Positions 36,611 to 45,079 of a DNA stretch of 64,000 bases are shown here, in pieces. The stretch comes from DATHAP01 sp963762865 (GTDB lineage Bacteria > Actinomycetota > Actinomycetes > JACCUZ01). A program made the position numbers and the translations under genes. The stretch is taken from NCBI GenBank assembly GCA_963762865.1, contig CAVXNC010000001.1:89695-153694 (forward strand). The letters run 5' to 3'. Each line of letters opens with the position of its first letter. Position 1 is the stretch's first letter. Under the pieces are notes generated by a model. That model was given only the letters and a program-made list of their open reading frames with translations. It was not told the DNA's origin and made no database searches.

Positions 36611-36712
36611 GCTAACCCGACCAGCTTGCCGAGCGGGCCCGCCGGAACCGTCGAGCCGGGGCTACTGTCGGCGATCAAGGACTCGAGGGACCACCGCTCA
36701 GGAGCCTGAACC

Positions 36713-38437
36713 ATGGACGAGGCCGAGTCCCGGCCGTCCGCGGCGCTGCCGCCGCTGGCACGCGCACGCCTCGACGACCTGCTCGGCGAGGTGCTCACCC
36801 GGGTCGGTGACGTCCTCGACACCCAGGAACGGTTGCGCGTCCTCCTCGACGCCGTGGTCGGCCTGGCGGCGGACCTCGACCTCGACTCGGTGCTCGAGCG
36901 GATCGTGCGAGTGTCGTGCCAGCTCGCCGACGCGCGCTACGGGGCCCTGGGCGTCCTCGGCACGGGTCCTGACCGGCGGCTTAAGAAGTTCATCGCCCAC
37001 GGCGTCACCGACGAGCAGCGGGCCGCGATCGGCGACCTGCCACGGGGCCACGGCATCCTCGGCGTCATCATCGACTCGCCCGAGCCGCTGCGGCTCGAGC
37101 GGCTCGCCGACCACCCGCGGTCCTACGGCTTCCCAGCGCACCACCCGCCGATGGAGACATTCCTCGGCGTCCCCGTCCGCATCCGGGACCAGGTCTTCGG
37201 CAACCTCTACCTGACCGAGAAGCGCTCCGGAGGCGGCTTCACCGTCGAGGACGAGGAGACCGTCACCGCCCTGGCAGCCGCCGCCGGCGTCCTCATCGAG
37301 AACGCGCGGCTCTACGACGAGTCGGCGCGTCGCCAACGCTGGCTGCAGGCTGCCGCTGAGATCACCGCCGCGCTGCTGGGCCGGGTCGAGCGCGAGAAGG
37401 CACTGGAGCTGGTGGCCGACCGGGCCCGCGAGGTGGCACATGGGGACGCCGCCGTGGTCCTGCTCAGCAACGAGTTCCGGCAGCTGGTCGTGGAGGTCAG
37501 CTCTGGCCAGGCGCCCGACGCAGCCGGGTCACTGGTCCCCGTCGATGGCACGGCGGTCCAGCCGGTCCTCGATGACGGGCGGACGGTCACGCTGACCGGA
37601 GCCACCGCCCCCGAGGACCTGGCGGCACTCGGCTTCGGCCCCGAGCACGGCTGGCCGGCGATCTCCCACGCTCTGCTGCTGCCGCTGCGCTCCGACGGAC
37701 CTGCCAACGGCGTGCTCCTCCTGGGCTGGGTGGACGGCGACGAGCTCCGGGACAATGACACAGTCCTGCTCGAGGCGTTTGCCGAGCAGGTTGCCTTGTC
37801 GCTCCGCGTCGTCCAGGCGCAGGAGGACAAGGGCCGCCTCGCTGTCTTCGAGGACCGTGACCGGATCGCCCGCGACCTGCACGATCTCGTCATCCAGCGG
37901 CTCTTCGCGATCGGGCTCACGCTGGAGAACGTCTCCCGCATGACCGTGGGGCCGGAGGTCACCCAGCGCATCGCCGAGGCCGTCGACGACATCGACGCGA
38001 CCATCAAGGACATCCGCCGAACCATCTTCGAGCTGTCGACGCCGGCCCGGTCGAGCGACCTCCGCGGCCAGCTGGCTGACGTCGTCGACGCCGCGACCCC
38101 CGCTCTGGGCTTCGCCGCGCAGCTGGTCACCGACGGACCGGTCGACTCCCTGGTCCCTGACGCGGTCCGGCCGCACCTGCTCGCGGTGGTCCGCGAGACG
38201 CTGTCCAACGCGGCCCGGCACGCGCAGGCGTCCGCCGTCGTGGTTCGGCTCGAGGTCACCGACGACGTGGTCCTGACCGTCACCGACGACGGCACCGGCT
38301 TCGTCGACACCGGACGGCGCAGTGGTCTGCGCAACATGACAGATCGGGCCGAGTCGCTCGGGGGCACCTTCGAGGTGCGCTCCTCCGGGCCGGGTGGCGG
38401 GACGGTCGCCGTCTGGCGGGTACCGGTCCGGCCCTGA
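36713..38437 (+). CDS. devS: DosS/DevS-type haem-GAF sensor histidine kinase
   Basis: A 574-residue soluble kinase: two GAF domains (about 55-195 and 215-365), a HisKA_3 dimerisation domain with His390 in DRIARDLHDLVIQRLF, and an HATPase domain with NAARHAQA and DDGTGFVD. In GAF-1 the segment FPAHHPPMETFLGVPVRIRD matches the haem-pocket region of mycobacterial DosS, whose proximal His aligns with His144 here. It should therefore sense O2/NO/CO through haem. Its partner DosR-like regulator lies at 40.5-41.1 kb, an unusual separation by two genes on the other strand. An AGGAG precedes the ATG. Confidence 0.88.
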   Translation: MDEAESRPSAALPPLARARLDDLLGEVLTRVGDVLDTQERLRVLLDAVVGLAADLDLDSVLERIVRVSCQLADARYGALGVLGTGPDRRLKKFIAHGVTDEQRAAIGDLPRGHGILGVIIDSPEPLRLERLADHPRSYGFPAHHPPMETFLGVPVRIRDQVFGNLYLTEKRSGGGFTVEDEETVTALAAAAGVLIENARLYDESARRQRWLQAAAEITAALLGRVEREKALELVADRAREVAHGDAAVVLLSNEFRQLVVEVSSGQAPDAAGSLVPVDGTAVQPVLDDGRTVTLTGATAPEDLAALGFGPEHGWPAISHALLLPLRSDGPANGVLLLGWVDGDELRDNDTVLLEAFAEQVALSLRVVQAQEDKGRLAVFEDRDRIARDLHDLVIQRLFAIGLTLENVSRMTVGPEVTQRIAEAVDDIDATIKDIRRTIFELSTPARSSDLRGQLADVVDAATPALGFAAQLVTDGPVDSLVPDAVRPHLLAVVRETLSNAARHAQASAVVVRLEVTDDVVLTVTDDGTGFVDTGRRSGLRNMTDRAESLGGTFEVRSSGPGGGTVAVWRVPVRP

Positions 38438-38451
38438 GCCGGGCATGCGAA

Positions 38452-38475
38452 AGGCCGGGACCGTGGTCCCGGCCT
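38452..38475. terminator. Bidirectional terminator between devS and the DoxX-like gene
   Basis: AGGCCGGGACC, a 2-base loop and GGTCCCGGCCT form a perfect 11-base-pair hairpin in the 50-base gap between two convergent genes. Very stable, without a T tract. The central GGGACC/GGTCCC resembles half of a DosR box, but position and stem strength favour termination. Confidence 0.75.
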
Positions 38476-38487
38476 CTGCGGTACGGG

Positions 38488-39096
38488 CTACTTGAGGAAG
38501 CCGTGGCGCTGCACGATCGGCAGTCGCTCCCACGTCGATCCGAAGCCGAGCGTGCGGCCGGCCGAGGTGAGCGCGAGCGTGACGAGCACCAGCGCGTAGA
38601 TGATGTGGTCGTCGATGACCGGGTTGTTCTCCGGAGGGAGGACGACGGTCCACATCATCACGAGCAGCAGCGAGCCGGCAGCAGCCGCGAAGCGCATCCC
38701 GATGCCGAGGATGAGCGCGGTGCCGATGCCGAGGAGGCCGAGCATGAACAGCCAGTCCGCCCAGGCCGCGCCGGCGATGTCGTTGTAGAAGCCCTTGAAC
38801 GGACCGTCCGCGCCGAAGGTCAGGAAGCCCTCGGTGGGGCTGCCTCCGTTGATCCACGCGGCGTCACCGAAGCGGTCGACCACGCCGGTCTCGCTGTCGC
38901 GGCCGGTGCCGAAGCCGAGGGCGAACATCTTGTCGAGGAAGGCCCAGAGGAAGACCCAGCCGAGCGAGATGCGGGTGACAGCGAGGACGTACCGGTACGC
39001 CCTGTGGCGTGGCGTCTCCTCGTGGACCGGCTCGGCGAGGAAGGCGTCGTCGGTGCTGAGTACCGGGTTCTTCGAGATGGGGCCGGCGTTGGTCAT
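38488..39096 (-). CDS. DoxX-like integral membrane protein
   Basis: A 202-residue membrane protein with four hydrophobic segments (about 35-55, 115-135, 140-160, 170-190). The repeated-looking AVTRISLGWVFLWAFLDKMFALGFG region is typical of DoxX/thiosulfate:quinone oxidoreductase subunit-like proteins found in DosR regulons. ATG 39096 follows an ideal AGGAGGACACC. A DosR-box-like palindrome lies 70 bases upstream. A role in redox handling in hypoxia is inferred from family and context. Confidence 0.8.
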   Translation of the reverse strand: MTNAGPISKNPVLSTDDAFLAEPVHEETPRHRAYRYVLAVTRISLGWVFLWAFLDKMFALGFGTGRDSETGVVDRFGDAAWINGGSPTEGFLTFGADGPFKGFYNDIAGAAWADWLFMLGLLGIGTALILGIGMRFAAAAGSLLLVMMWTVVLPPENNPVIDDHIIYALVLVTLALTSAGRTLGFGSTWERLPIVQRHGFLK

Positions 39097-39165
39097 GGTG
39101 TCCTCCTGGGTCTGTGCCCTTTGTCCTGACACCTCGAGCATCGTCGGCGAGGTCACTTTCCCCCA

Positions 39166-39179
39166 GGGACCAAAGGCCC
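39166..39179. promoter_or_regulatory. Candidate DosR box upstream of the DoxX-like gene
   Basis: GGGACCAAAGGCCC matches the mycobacterial DosR core GGGACTWWAGTCCC at 12 of 14 positions. It lies 70 bases upstream of the DoxX-like start. Direct match to the consensus is seen; binding is inferred. Confidence 0.6.
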
Positions 39180-39221
39180 TCCAGATCGGCCGGACGTCGC
39201 GCGTTCCGCGGGACCCACGAC

Positions 39222-40448
39222 TCACCAGAGACCGAGTGCGACTGCCTCTTCGCGCAGCTCCTCGCGGACGCGCGGGTGAGCCGCGTGCTCGACGAGCTGG
39301 TGGGCCTGGCGCTTCTCGTCGTTGCCGAAGATCTCGGCCACGCCCTGCTCGGTGACGACCGCCGTGTGCTGGAACGAGGTCACCGGCTCGTCGACGAGCG
39401 GGACGATCGTCGACACGTCGGCCTTGGGGTGCCAGGACCGCAGTGCCATCAGGGCCTGGCCCCCGTCCGAGTGCAGCGCACCGACGATGAAGTCGGTCTG
39501 GCCGCCGAAGCCGGAGTGGATGCGCGCCGAGATGCGAGACGCGTTCGCCTGACCGAACAGGTCGACCTGCAGCGCCGTGTTGATCGACGTCATCGCCCGG
39601 CAGGTGGCGATCCGAGCCGGCGAGTTCGTCGTCTCGGTACGCAGCACCTGGACCCGAGGGTTCCGGTCGACCCACGAGTACAGCTCGGGCGTGCCGTAGA
39701 GGAAGGAGGCTGTGAGCAGCTCCGACGCGTCGAGCGCACCCGCCCGGTCCAGCTCGAGGACACCGTCGGAGAACATCTCCGACCAAACGGCCAGCCCGCC
39801 TCGTGCCACCAGCCCGGGAAGGGTCGCGTCCGGGACGGTGCCGATGCCCATCTGCAGGGTCGCGCCATCGGGGACCAGAGCGGCCAGCCGTTCCCCGACG
39901 CCGCGGGCGGCCTCGTCCAGGACAGACGGGGGAGGCACGTCGAGAGGCGCGTCCGCGGCGAGCACGTAGTCGACGTCGTCCACGGCGAGCACGCCGTCGC
40001 CGTAGGTCCACGGCATGGACCCGTTGACCTGTGCGACGACCAGACCGCCGCGCGCCTTGCACGCCGCGATGGCGGCGGGCAGCACGTTGACCTCCGTCCC
40101 GAGCGAGAACGCGCCGTCGACCGGCGGCGCCACGGTCACCATCACGACGTCGGGTGGCAGGGTCGTTGCGAAGAGCCTCGGGACGAGCGACAGCCGCGCC
40201 GGCACGTAGGACAGCGTCGGACTTCGACGCATGCCCGGGCCGACGAAGCAGGTCTCGTGCACGATGCCCGGACGTGCCGGTATGCCGCGATGCGCGTTGA
40301 GCATGAACAGCCGGTAGTGCTCGACAGCTCCGTCCAGGACCGCCAGGGCCGCGCGTGGAGCAGCGGCGTTGCCGCCGGCCACGACTCGGGCGCCCGGCGG
40401 GACCTGGGCCAGGGCGGCAGCGAGGGTGCCCTCGTCGACAGCGCGCAT
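39222..40448 (-). CDS. Acetyl-CoA hydrolase/CoA-transferase family protein
   Basis: A 408-residue family I CoA-transferase, similar to 4-hydroxybutyrate CoA-transferases and acetyl-CoA:acetate transferases. Visible are an N-terminal Rossmann-like domain, the GIGTVPDATL loop, the catalytic-region WSEMFSDGVLEL (Glu) and the C-terminal HSGFGGQTDFI and VTEQGVAEIFG. ATG 40448 starts 23 bases after the dosR stop, so it is likely co-transcribed with dosR. It may recycle CoA in anaerobic acid metabolism during hypoxia (inference). Confidence 0.86.
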   Translation of the reverse strand: MRAVDEGTLAAALAQVPPGARVVAGGNAAAPRAALAVLDGAVEHYRLFMLNAHRGIPARPGIVHETCFVGPGMRRSPTLSYVPARLSLVPRLFATTLPPDVVMVTVAPPVDGAFSLGTEVNVLPAAIAACKARGGLVVAQVNGSMPWTYGDGVLAVDDVDYVLAADAPLDVPPPSVLDEAARGVGERLAALVPDGATLQMGIGTVPDATLPGLVARGGLAVWSEMFSDGVLELDRAGALDASELLTASFLYGTPELYSWVDRNPRVQVLRTETTNSPARIATCRAMTSINTALQVDLFGQANASRISARIHSGFGGQTDFIVGALHSDGGQALMALRSWHPKADVSTIVPLVDEPVTSFQHTAVVTEQGVAEIFGNDEKRQAHQLVEHAAHPRVREELREEAVALGLW

Positions 40449-40471
40449 CGTCGTCGGCGGACTGTTCCGGT

Positions 40472-41149
40472 TCAGGCCTGCGGGAGGTGCTTGATCGCGA
40501 AGACGGCCGCTTGGGTGCGCCGCTGGAGGCCGAGCTTGGACAGCAGGCTCGACACGTAGTTCTTCACGGTCTTCTCGGCGAGGAACATCCGCTCGCCGAT
40601 CTGACGGTTCGTCAGCCCCTCGCCGATGAGCTCGAGGATCTTCAGCTCCTGGTCGGTGAGCGGGGCCAGCGCCTTGTCCTGGGGCGGTCCCTGCCGCAAC
40701 CGCTCGAGCACCCGCGTCGTGACGGCGGGATCGAGCAGGGACTGGCCCGCGGCGACCCGACGCACCGCGTCGAGCAGGTCGTTGCCGCGGATCTGCTTGA
40801 GAACGTAGCCCGCTGCACCCGCCATGATCGCGGCGAACAGCGCCTCGTCGTCGTCGTACGACGTGAGGATGAGCGCCGCGATCTCCGGGTGGCTCGACCT
40901 GATGTCCCGGCACACGTCGATGCCCGAGCCATCGGGTAGCCGGCCGTCCAGGACGGCCACGTGCGGTCGCAGGGCAGGGATGCGCCTGCGTGCCTCGTCC
41001 GCGAGGCCGGACTCGCCGACCACCTCGATGTCGCCCTCGGACTCGAGCAGGTCCTTCAGCCCACGCCGGACGACTTCGTGGTCGTCGAGCAGGAAGACCC
41101 GGATCGGGTCCTTCGCAAGGGCTGGGTCAGCTGAGGCCGGGTCGGTCAT
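40472..41149 (-). CDS. devR: DosR/DevR-type response regulator
   Basis: A 225-residue NarL-family regulator. The receiver has acidic pocket Asp22-Asp23, phospho-acceptor Asp68 (AVLDGRLPDGS) and Lys118 (YVLKQIRG, the KQ/Gly arrangement found in DosR). The LuxR-type HTH (about 155-215) contains EGLTNRQIGERMFLAEKTVKNYVSSLLSKLG, close to DosR. It heads a unit with the CoA-transferase gene and has the DosR-like box about 80 bases upstream. Confidence 0.92.
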   Translation of the reverse strand: MTDPASADPALAKDPIRVFLLDDHEVVRRGLKDLLESEGDIEVVGESGLADEARRRIPALRPHVAVLDGRLPDGSGIDVCRDIRSSHPEIAALILTSYDDDEALFAAIMAGAAGYVLKQIRGNDLLDAVRRVAAGQSLLDPAVTTRVLERLRQGPPQDKALAPLTDQELKILELIGEGLTNRQIGERMFLAEKTVKNYVSSLLSKLGLQRRTQAAVFAIKHLPQA

Positions 41150-41228
41150 GAGACCTGTGTACCGGACAGCCGTGACCAGCGCACTGCCGTGCGGCTCGGT
41201 AGCCCGGGCGGTACGACCCGTCCTGACC

Positions 41229-41242
41229 CGGACCTTGGTCCC
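41229..41242. promoter_or_regulatory. Candidate DosR box in the devR/usp divergent region
   Basis: CGGACCTTGGTCCC matches the DosR core GGGACTWWAGTCCC at 11 of 14 positions, with the 12-base palindrome GGACCTTGGTCC at its heart. It lies between devR (80 bases) and the usp gene (151 bases) and could serve either or both. Confidence 0.5.
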
Positions 41243-41393
41243 GACCGGGCGGTCTGGCGCCCCACGCGGGACCCCCGGAGGGGCCCTTCTGCCCGTCGTT
41301 GCGGGCCTTCCGCATCTGCGGCGCACGGTCGTCGAGGGCCGACGCTCGGGCCAGGCACCGGAACGCGGTGTCGCGCACAGCACGGGAGACGCC

Positions 41394-41933
41394 ATGAACA
41401 CCACCGAGGAAGGCCAGCCGGTCGTCCACCATCCGCCGGTGACGCGCGACGAGGTCGTCGTCGGGATCGACGAGAGCCCGGCGGCCGCGGCCGCGCTGCG
41501 CTGGGCGGCCGGGCACAGCCGAGCCACCGGCCTGCCCCTGCGGCTGGTCCGCACCTGGCAGGTGTCGGTGCTCGCCTCGGCCGCCGCCACATCCGGTGCT
41601 GCCGAGTACCGGGAGGCAGCAGCCGCGGACGCCCGGGCCCGAGCCACCAAGTGGGTGCTCGACAGCCTCGGTGGGGACGCCGCCAACGTGCGCTGGACGC
41701 TCGAAGTCCATGAGGGCGGCGCCGGTCCCGTCCTGGTGGCGGTGTCGCGCGGGACCCGGCTGGTGGTCGTGGGCACCCGCGAGCACACCGGGCTCCGGCG
41801 GGCCGTCGCGGGCTCGATCAGCCACTACGTCCTGTCCCACGCCGACGTGCCCGTCGTCGCCGTCCCGGCCGCCGTCGCGCGACCGCTCGACGCGGACGGC
41901 AGGCATCCGGTGGTCCTCGGCCCGCTCTACTGA
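41394..41933 (+). CDS. Universal stress protein (single-domain UspA)
   Basis: A 179-residue Usp-domain protein: VVVGIDESPAAAAALRWAAGHSRA at the start and LVVVGTREHTGLRRAVAGSISHYVLSHADVPVVAVP at the end, the latter containing the ATP-binding G-2x-G-9x-G(S/T) type pattern in slightly altered form. USPs are prominent DosR-regulon members in mycobacteria. It is followed after 12 bases by the nitroreductase gene, so they form an operon. Confidence 0.92.
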   Translation: MNTTEEGQPVVHHPPVTRDEVVVGIDESPAAAAALRWAAGHSRATGLPLRLVRTWQVSVLASAAATSGAAEYREAAAADARARATKWVLDSLGGDAANVRWTLEVHEGGAGPVLVAVSRGTRLVVVGTREHTGLRRAVAGSISHYVLSHADVPVVAVPAAVARPLDADGRHPVVLGPLY

Positions 41934-41945
41934 GAGAGGTTCGTC

Positions 41946-42974
41946 ATGTCGACCACACACTCCCCGCACAGTCCGGAACCGGTCCTCGAACCGCACGACG
42001 TCCAGGTGCTCCTGCGCGCCGCGGTGCGGGCACCGTCGCTGCACAACACCCAGCCCTGGGCGTTCGGGGTCGGCGACCGGCATGTCGAGCTGTACGCCGA
42101 CTCCAGCCGCCACCTCCCACAGGCGGATGCGACCGGTCGATCTCTGCTGATCTCATGCGGTGCGGCGCTGTTCAACCTCCGCGTGGCCGCGGCCCACCTG
42201 GGGATGCACCCGCGGGTGCGAGTCCTGCCTGACGAGGAGGACCCGACTCTGGTTGCGGTTGTCGAGACTCACCACCGGCACACCCGGTCCGGAAGTCTCG
42301 ACGGCTACTACCCCGCCGTGTGGCTGCGGCGCACCAACCGGCTGCCCTTCCGCGACCGCCGCGTCCCTCCGTCGACCATCGGGCGGCTCGCCGAGGCGGC
42401 AGCTGTCGAAGGTGCAGTGCTTCGCGTCTACGACGACCAGGCCGAGGTGCAGCGAGTCGTGGACCTGCTGCATGACGCTGACCTCGAGGATCGCGCGGAC
42501 CTGGCCCGGACGACCGAGCGTCAGGCGTGGATCGGCGGCCGCCAGCGCCGCGAAGGCATCCCGGTCCGTTCCCTTGGCCCGCGACCGGCCGGGCTGCGCG
42601 CCGCGTTCCGTGACCTGGGCCAAGGTGTATCGACGGTCCGCGAGTCGGCCGCGTTCGAGAGCACGCCCACCATCGCCGTGCTGTCCACCGTCCAGGACCG
42701 GCCGGTCGACTGGGTCCGCGCCGGCCAGGCGCTCGAGCGCGTGCTTCTCGAGGCAACCGTCTCCGGCTTGTCGGCGTCGTTCGTCAACCAGCCCTTGGAG
42801 CACTCGGACCTTCGCTGGCAGGTGCGCAACCCAATCACCGGCGTCGGGCACACCCACATGCTGCTGCGCATCGGGTACGGCGAGAAGGTCCCGCTGACGC
42901 CGCGTCGCCCACTCGAGGCGGCGCTCAGGGAGCCGCGACTGGGCCGGACGTTGGGCGAGGCGCCCAGTGGGTAG
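41946..42974 (+). CDS. Acg-type nitroreductase family protein
   Basis: A 342-residue protein of the Acg subgroup of flavin nitroreductases: LLRAAVRAPSLHNTQPWAF (FMN phosphate region) near the N-terminus and SASFVNQPLEHSDLRWQVR near the C-terminus. In Mycobacterium Acg is strongly induced by DosR and sequesters flavin. The ATG is preceded by GAGAGG. Its place behind usp and in the DosR module supports a hypoxia function. Confidence 0.87.
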   Translation: MSTTHSPHSPEPVLEPHDVQVLLRAAVRAPSLHNTQPWAFGVGDRHVELYADSSRHLPQADATGRSLLISCGAALFNLRVAAAHLGMHPRVRVLPDEEDPTLVAVVETHHRHTRSGSLDGYYPAVWLRRTNRLPFRDRRVPPSTIGRLAEAAAVEGAVLRVYDDQAEVQRVVDLLHDADLEDRADLARTTERQAWIGGRQRREGIPVRSLGPRPAGLRAAFRDLGQGVSTVRESAAFESTPTIAVLSTVQDRPVDWVRAGQALERVLLEATVSGLSASFVNQPLEHSDLRWQVRNPITGVGHTHMLLRIGYGEKVPLTPRRPLEAALREPRLGRTLGEAPSG

Positions 42975-43024
42975 GTGAACGACGCAGCGCAGTACCGCGG
43001 CTGACGACGGAAGGAGTGGCGCGC

Positions 43025-43246
43025 ATGCCCTCGAGCAGCATCAAGAACGAGAAGCAGTACGAGGCGCTCAAGGACAAGGGGATGTCGAAGGAGCGGGCTG
43101 CCCGCATCGCGAACTCTCCGGACGCCTCCAAGCACGGCGGGGAGCAGTCCGGCAAGGGCAGCGACTCCCACCAGGGCGGAAGCTCGGCCCAGAAGAAGGA
43201 GGCCGGCCGCAAGGGCGGCAAGGCAACCGCCCGGAAGAAGCGCTGA
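43025..43246 (+). CDS. Small basic DUF7218-type protein (73 aa)
   Basis: A highly charged, soluble 73-residue protein rich in Lys, Ser and Gly. MPSSSIKNEKQYEALKDKGM and SKERAARIANSP match small actinobacterial proteins that sometimes carry a Rho N-terminal-like domain behind them; that second part is missing here, replaced by a GKG..KKEAGRKGGKATARKKR tail. ATG 43025 follows GGAAGGAG. It may bind nucleic acid (inference from charge). Last gene of the DosR segment. Confidence 0.75.
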   Translation: MPSSSIKNEKQYEALKDKGMSKERAARIANSPDASKHGGEQSGKGSDSHQGGSSAQKKEAGRKGGKATARKKR

Positions 43247-43300
43247 CCGCCTGTCAGGCGACACTGGCCCTGCGCCGGCTCCCAAGGCAGTTGAGCACGC

Positions 43301-45079
43301 TCAGTCCTGGACCGACCCCTCCTGCGGCCCCTCGCCGACAGCCGTGCTGCTGTCCGGTCCGGCGGCATCCGCGTCGGGGGTGAGGGGCCGGGCGTGGTGG
43401 GCGGAGAGCCATGCGAGCCCGCGGCGGGACGCCTCCGACGCGGCTGCGCCGAGCACCGGGTCGCGCCAGACGACCCGGTCCTCTCCGACCGTGTCGAGCA
43501 ACCCCGTCTTGACCAGGGCCTCGCGCTGGGAGGGGTCGATGTCGGCCAGCAGCACCACGTTACGGCCGTCGTGCAGCTTCTCGACCGCGGACTTGAGCCA
43601 GTCCACGCCGGTCAGGGAGTAGAAGAAGCGGTCCCGCAGCTGAAGCACGACAGCTGCGCCGGTGGTGTCCTGGTAGCCGGGCATCACCTGGTCCGCGCGG
43701 TAGGCGCTGGCGAAGTACGCCGACCCGGTCAGTGCCAGGACGGTGACCTCGCCGGACGGCAGCTCGGCCGGCGGCGGGATCTCTTCCCACGAGCCGTCGG
43801 CGCGGCGGGCCCAGGCGACGAGCCTGGCGCGGTCCCCCGCGCTGATCATGTACAGCAGCAGCGACAGAGCCACCCCGGTGAAGATCGCGACGGTGAGCTC
43901 GTCGACGACTCCGACCACGACGGTGACCAGGGCAGCTCCGACGTGGGGCCAGGACACCCACCGGGCCTGGACGAGGTGGCGCACCTCGTTGGTGAGCGCC
44001 TCGACGCCGATGACCATGAGGATTGCCGCCAACGTCGTCAGCGGGATCCGCTCGGCGAGCCGGCCGACGATCGCTACGAGCACGACCAGCAGCACGCCCG
44101 CAGACACCCCGGCCCAGCGGGACCGGGCGCCGGCCGACACGTTCACCCCGGTGCGCGACAGCGATCCGCCGGCCGGCAGAGCTCGGAACAGGCCGCCCGC
44201 GAGGTTCGCGGCACCTTGGGCGACGAAGTCGCGGTTCATGTCCGAGCGGGCGCCGTCCGGGTTGGGGTACGCAGCGCCCACGGTGGACGCCTCTGCGAGC
44301 CCGACGATGGCCGCCGCGACCGCGGCGGGCAGCAGTTCGGGGACCAGGCTGAGGTCGGGCCAGTGGGGGGTCGGGATGGCGTCCAGCCCGGTCGGGATGC
44401 TTGCGATGTCCCCGACGGTCTGCACCGAGTCCAGGCCCAGTCCGGACACCAGCGCGATGCCGAGGACCATCGCGACGATGTCGGCGTACGACCTCAGCCG
44501 GGTCCGTTTGGCCGCGACCAGCGCGATGATGCACGCGATGCCGACTGTCGTGGTCGCACCGTCCCACGACGCGGCGTGCGCGGTGATGTCGGCGGCCTTG
44601 ACGACCTTCCCGCCGCCGAGCGCCACCGCGTCCGAGGAGTAGCCGACCAGCTCGTCGTACTGGCCGAGCACGATGAGCAAGGCGACCGCGGCGACCAGTC
44701 CGGCCTGGACCTCGGCGGAGATGAACCGCACCACCGACCCGAGGCGGGCCAGGCCGAGCCCGGCCATCACCGCTCCGACCAGCACCGTGAGGGTGAACAG
44801 CGCGGTCGCCGGGTCGACGTCATCGCCGAGTGCGCCGATGTGGTCGGCAGCCACCAGGGCGAGCGCGTTGGTGGCGGTGATGACCAACAAGCGCGAGGAC
44901 GTCAGCAGGGACCCGACGAGCACGCTGACCGACCCGGCGTACAGGCCGTACACCGGGTCGACGCCGGCGACCACCGCGTACGCCATTCCCTCGGCGACGC
45001 TGACCAGCGCGACCGTGAGACCAGCCGACAGGTCCTTCGGCAGGTCCTGACGCCGCGGCCAGAACGGGCCGGAGGTCAC
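43301..45079 (-). CDS. SulP-family anion transporter with STAS domain
   Basis: A 592-residue transporter: SulP membrane domain (about 1-430, with AEGMAYAVVAGVDPVYGLY and LAEASTVGAAYPNPDGARSDMNRDF segments) and a C-terminal STAS domain (about 450-555). Family members carry sulfate or bicarbonate. GTG 45079 overlaps the GAP-protein stop (GTGA). Its presence in an operon with a formylglycine-generating enzyme and next to a sulfatase supports sulfate as substrate. Confidence 0.9.
   Translation of the reverse strand: MTSGPFWPRRQDLPKDLSAGLTVALVSVAEGMAYAVVAGVDPVYGLYAGSVSVLVGSLLTSSRLLVITATNALALVAADHIGALGDDVDPATALFTLTVLVGAVMAGLGLARLGSVVRFISAEVQAGLVAAVALLIVLGQYDELVGYSSDAVALGGGKVVKAADITAHAASWDGATTTVGIACIIALVAAKRTRLRSYADIVAMVLGIALVSGLGLDSVQTVGDIASIPTGLDAIPTPHWPDLSLVPELLPAAVAAAIVGLAEASTVGAAYPNPDGARSDMNRDFVAQGAANLAGGLFRALPAGGSLSRTGVNVSAGARSRWAGVSAGVLLVVLVAIVGRLAERIPLTTLAAILMVIGVEALTNEVRHLVQARWVSWPHVGAALVTVVVGVVDELTVAIFTGVALSLLLYMISAGDRARLVAWARRADGSWEEIPPPAELPSGEVTVLALTGSAYFASAYRADQVMPGYQDTTGAAVVLQLRDRFFYSLTGVDWLKSAVEKLHDGRNVVLLADIDPSQREALVKTGLLDTVGEDRVVWRDPVLGAAASEASRRGLAWLSAHHARPLTPDADAAGPDSSTAVGEGPQEGSVQD

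Noticed and set aside
38455..38468. GGGACCGTGGTCCC as a third DosR box
   Set aside because: It is the core of a perfect 11-base-pair hairpin between two convergent genes, so a terminator explains it better.
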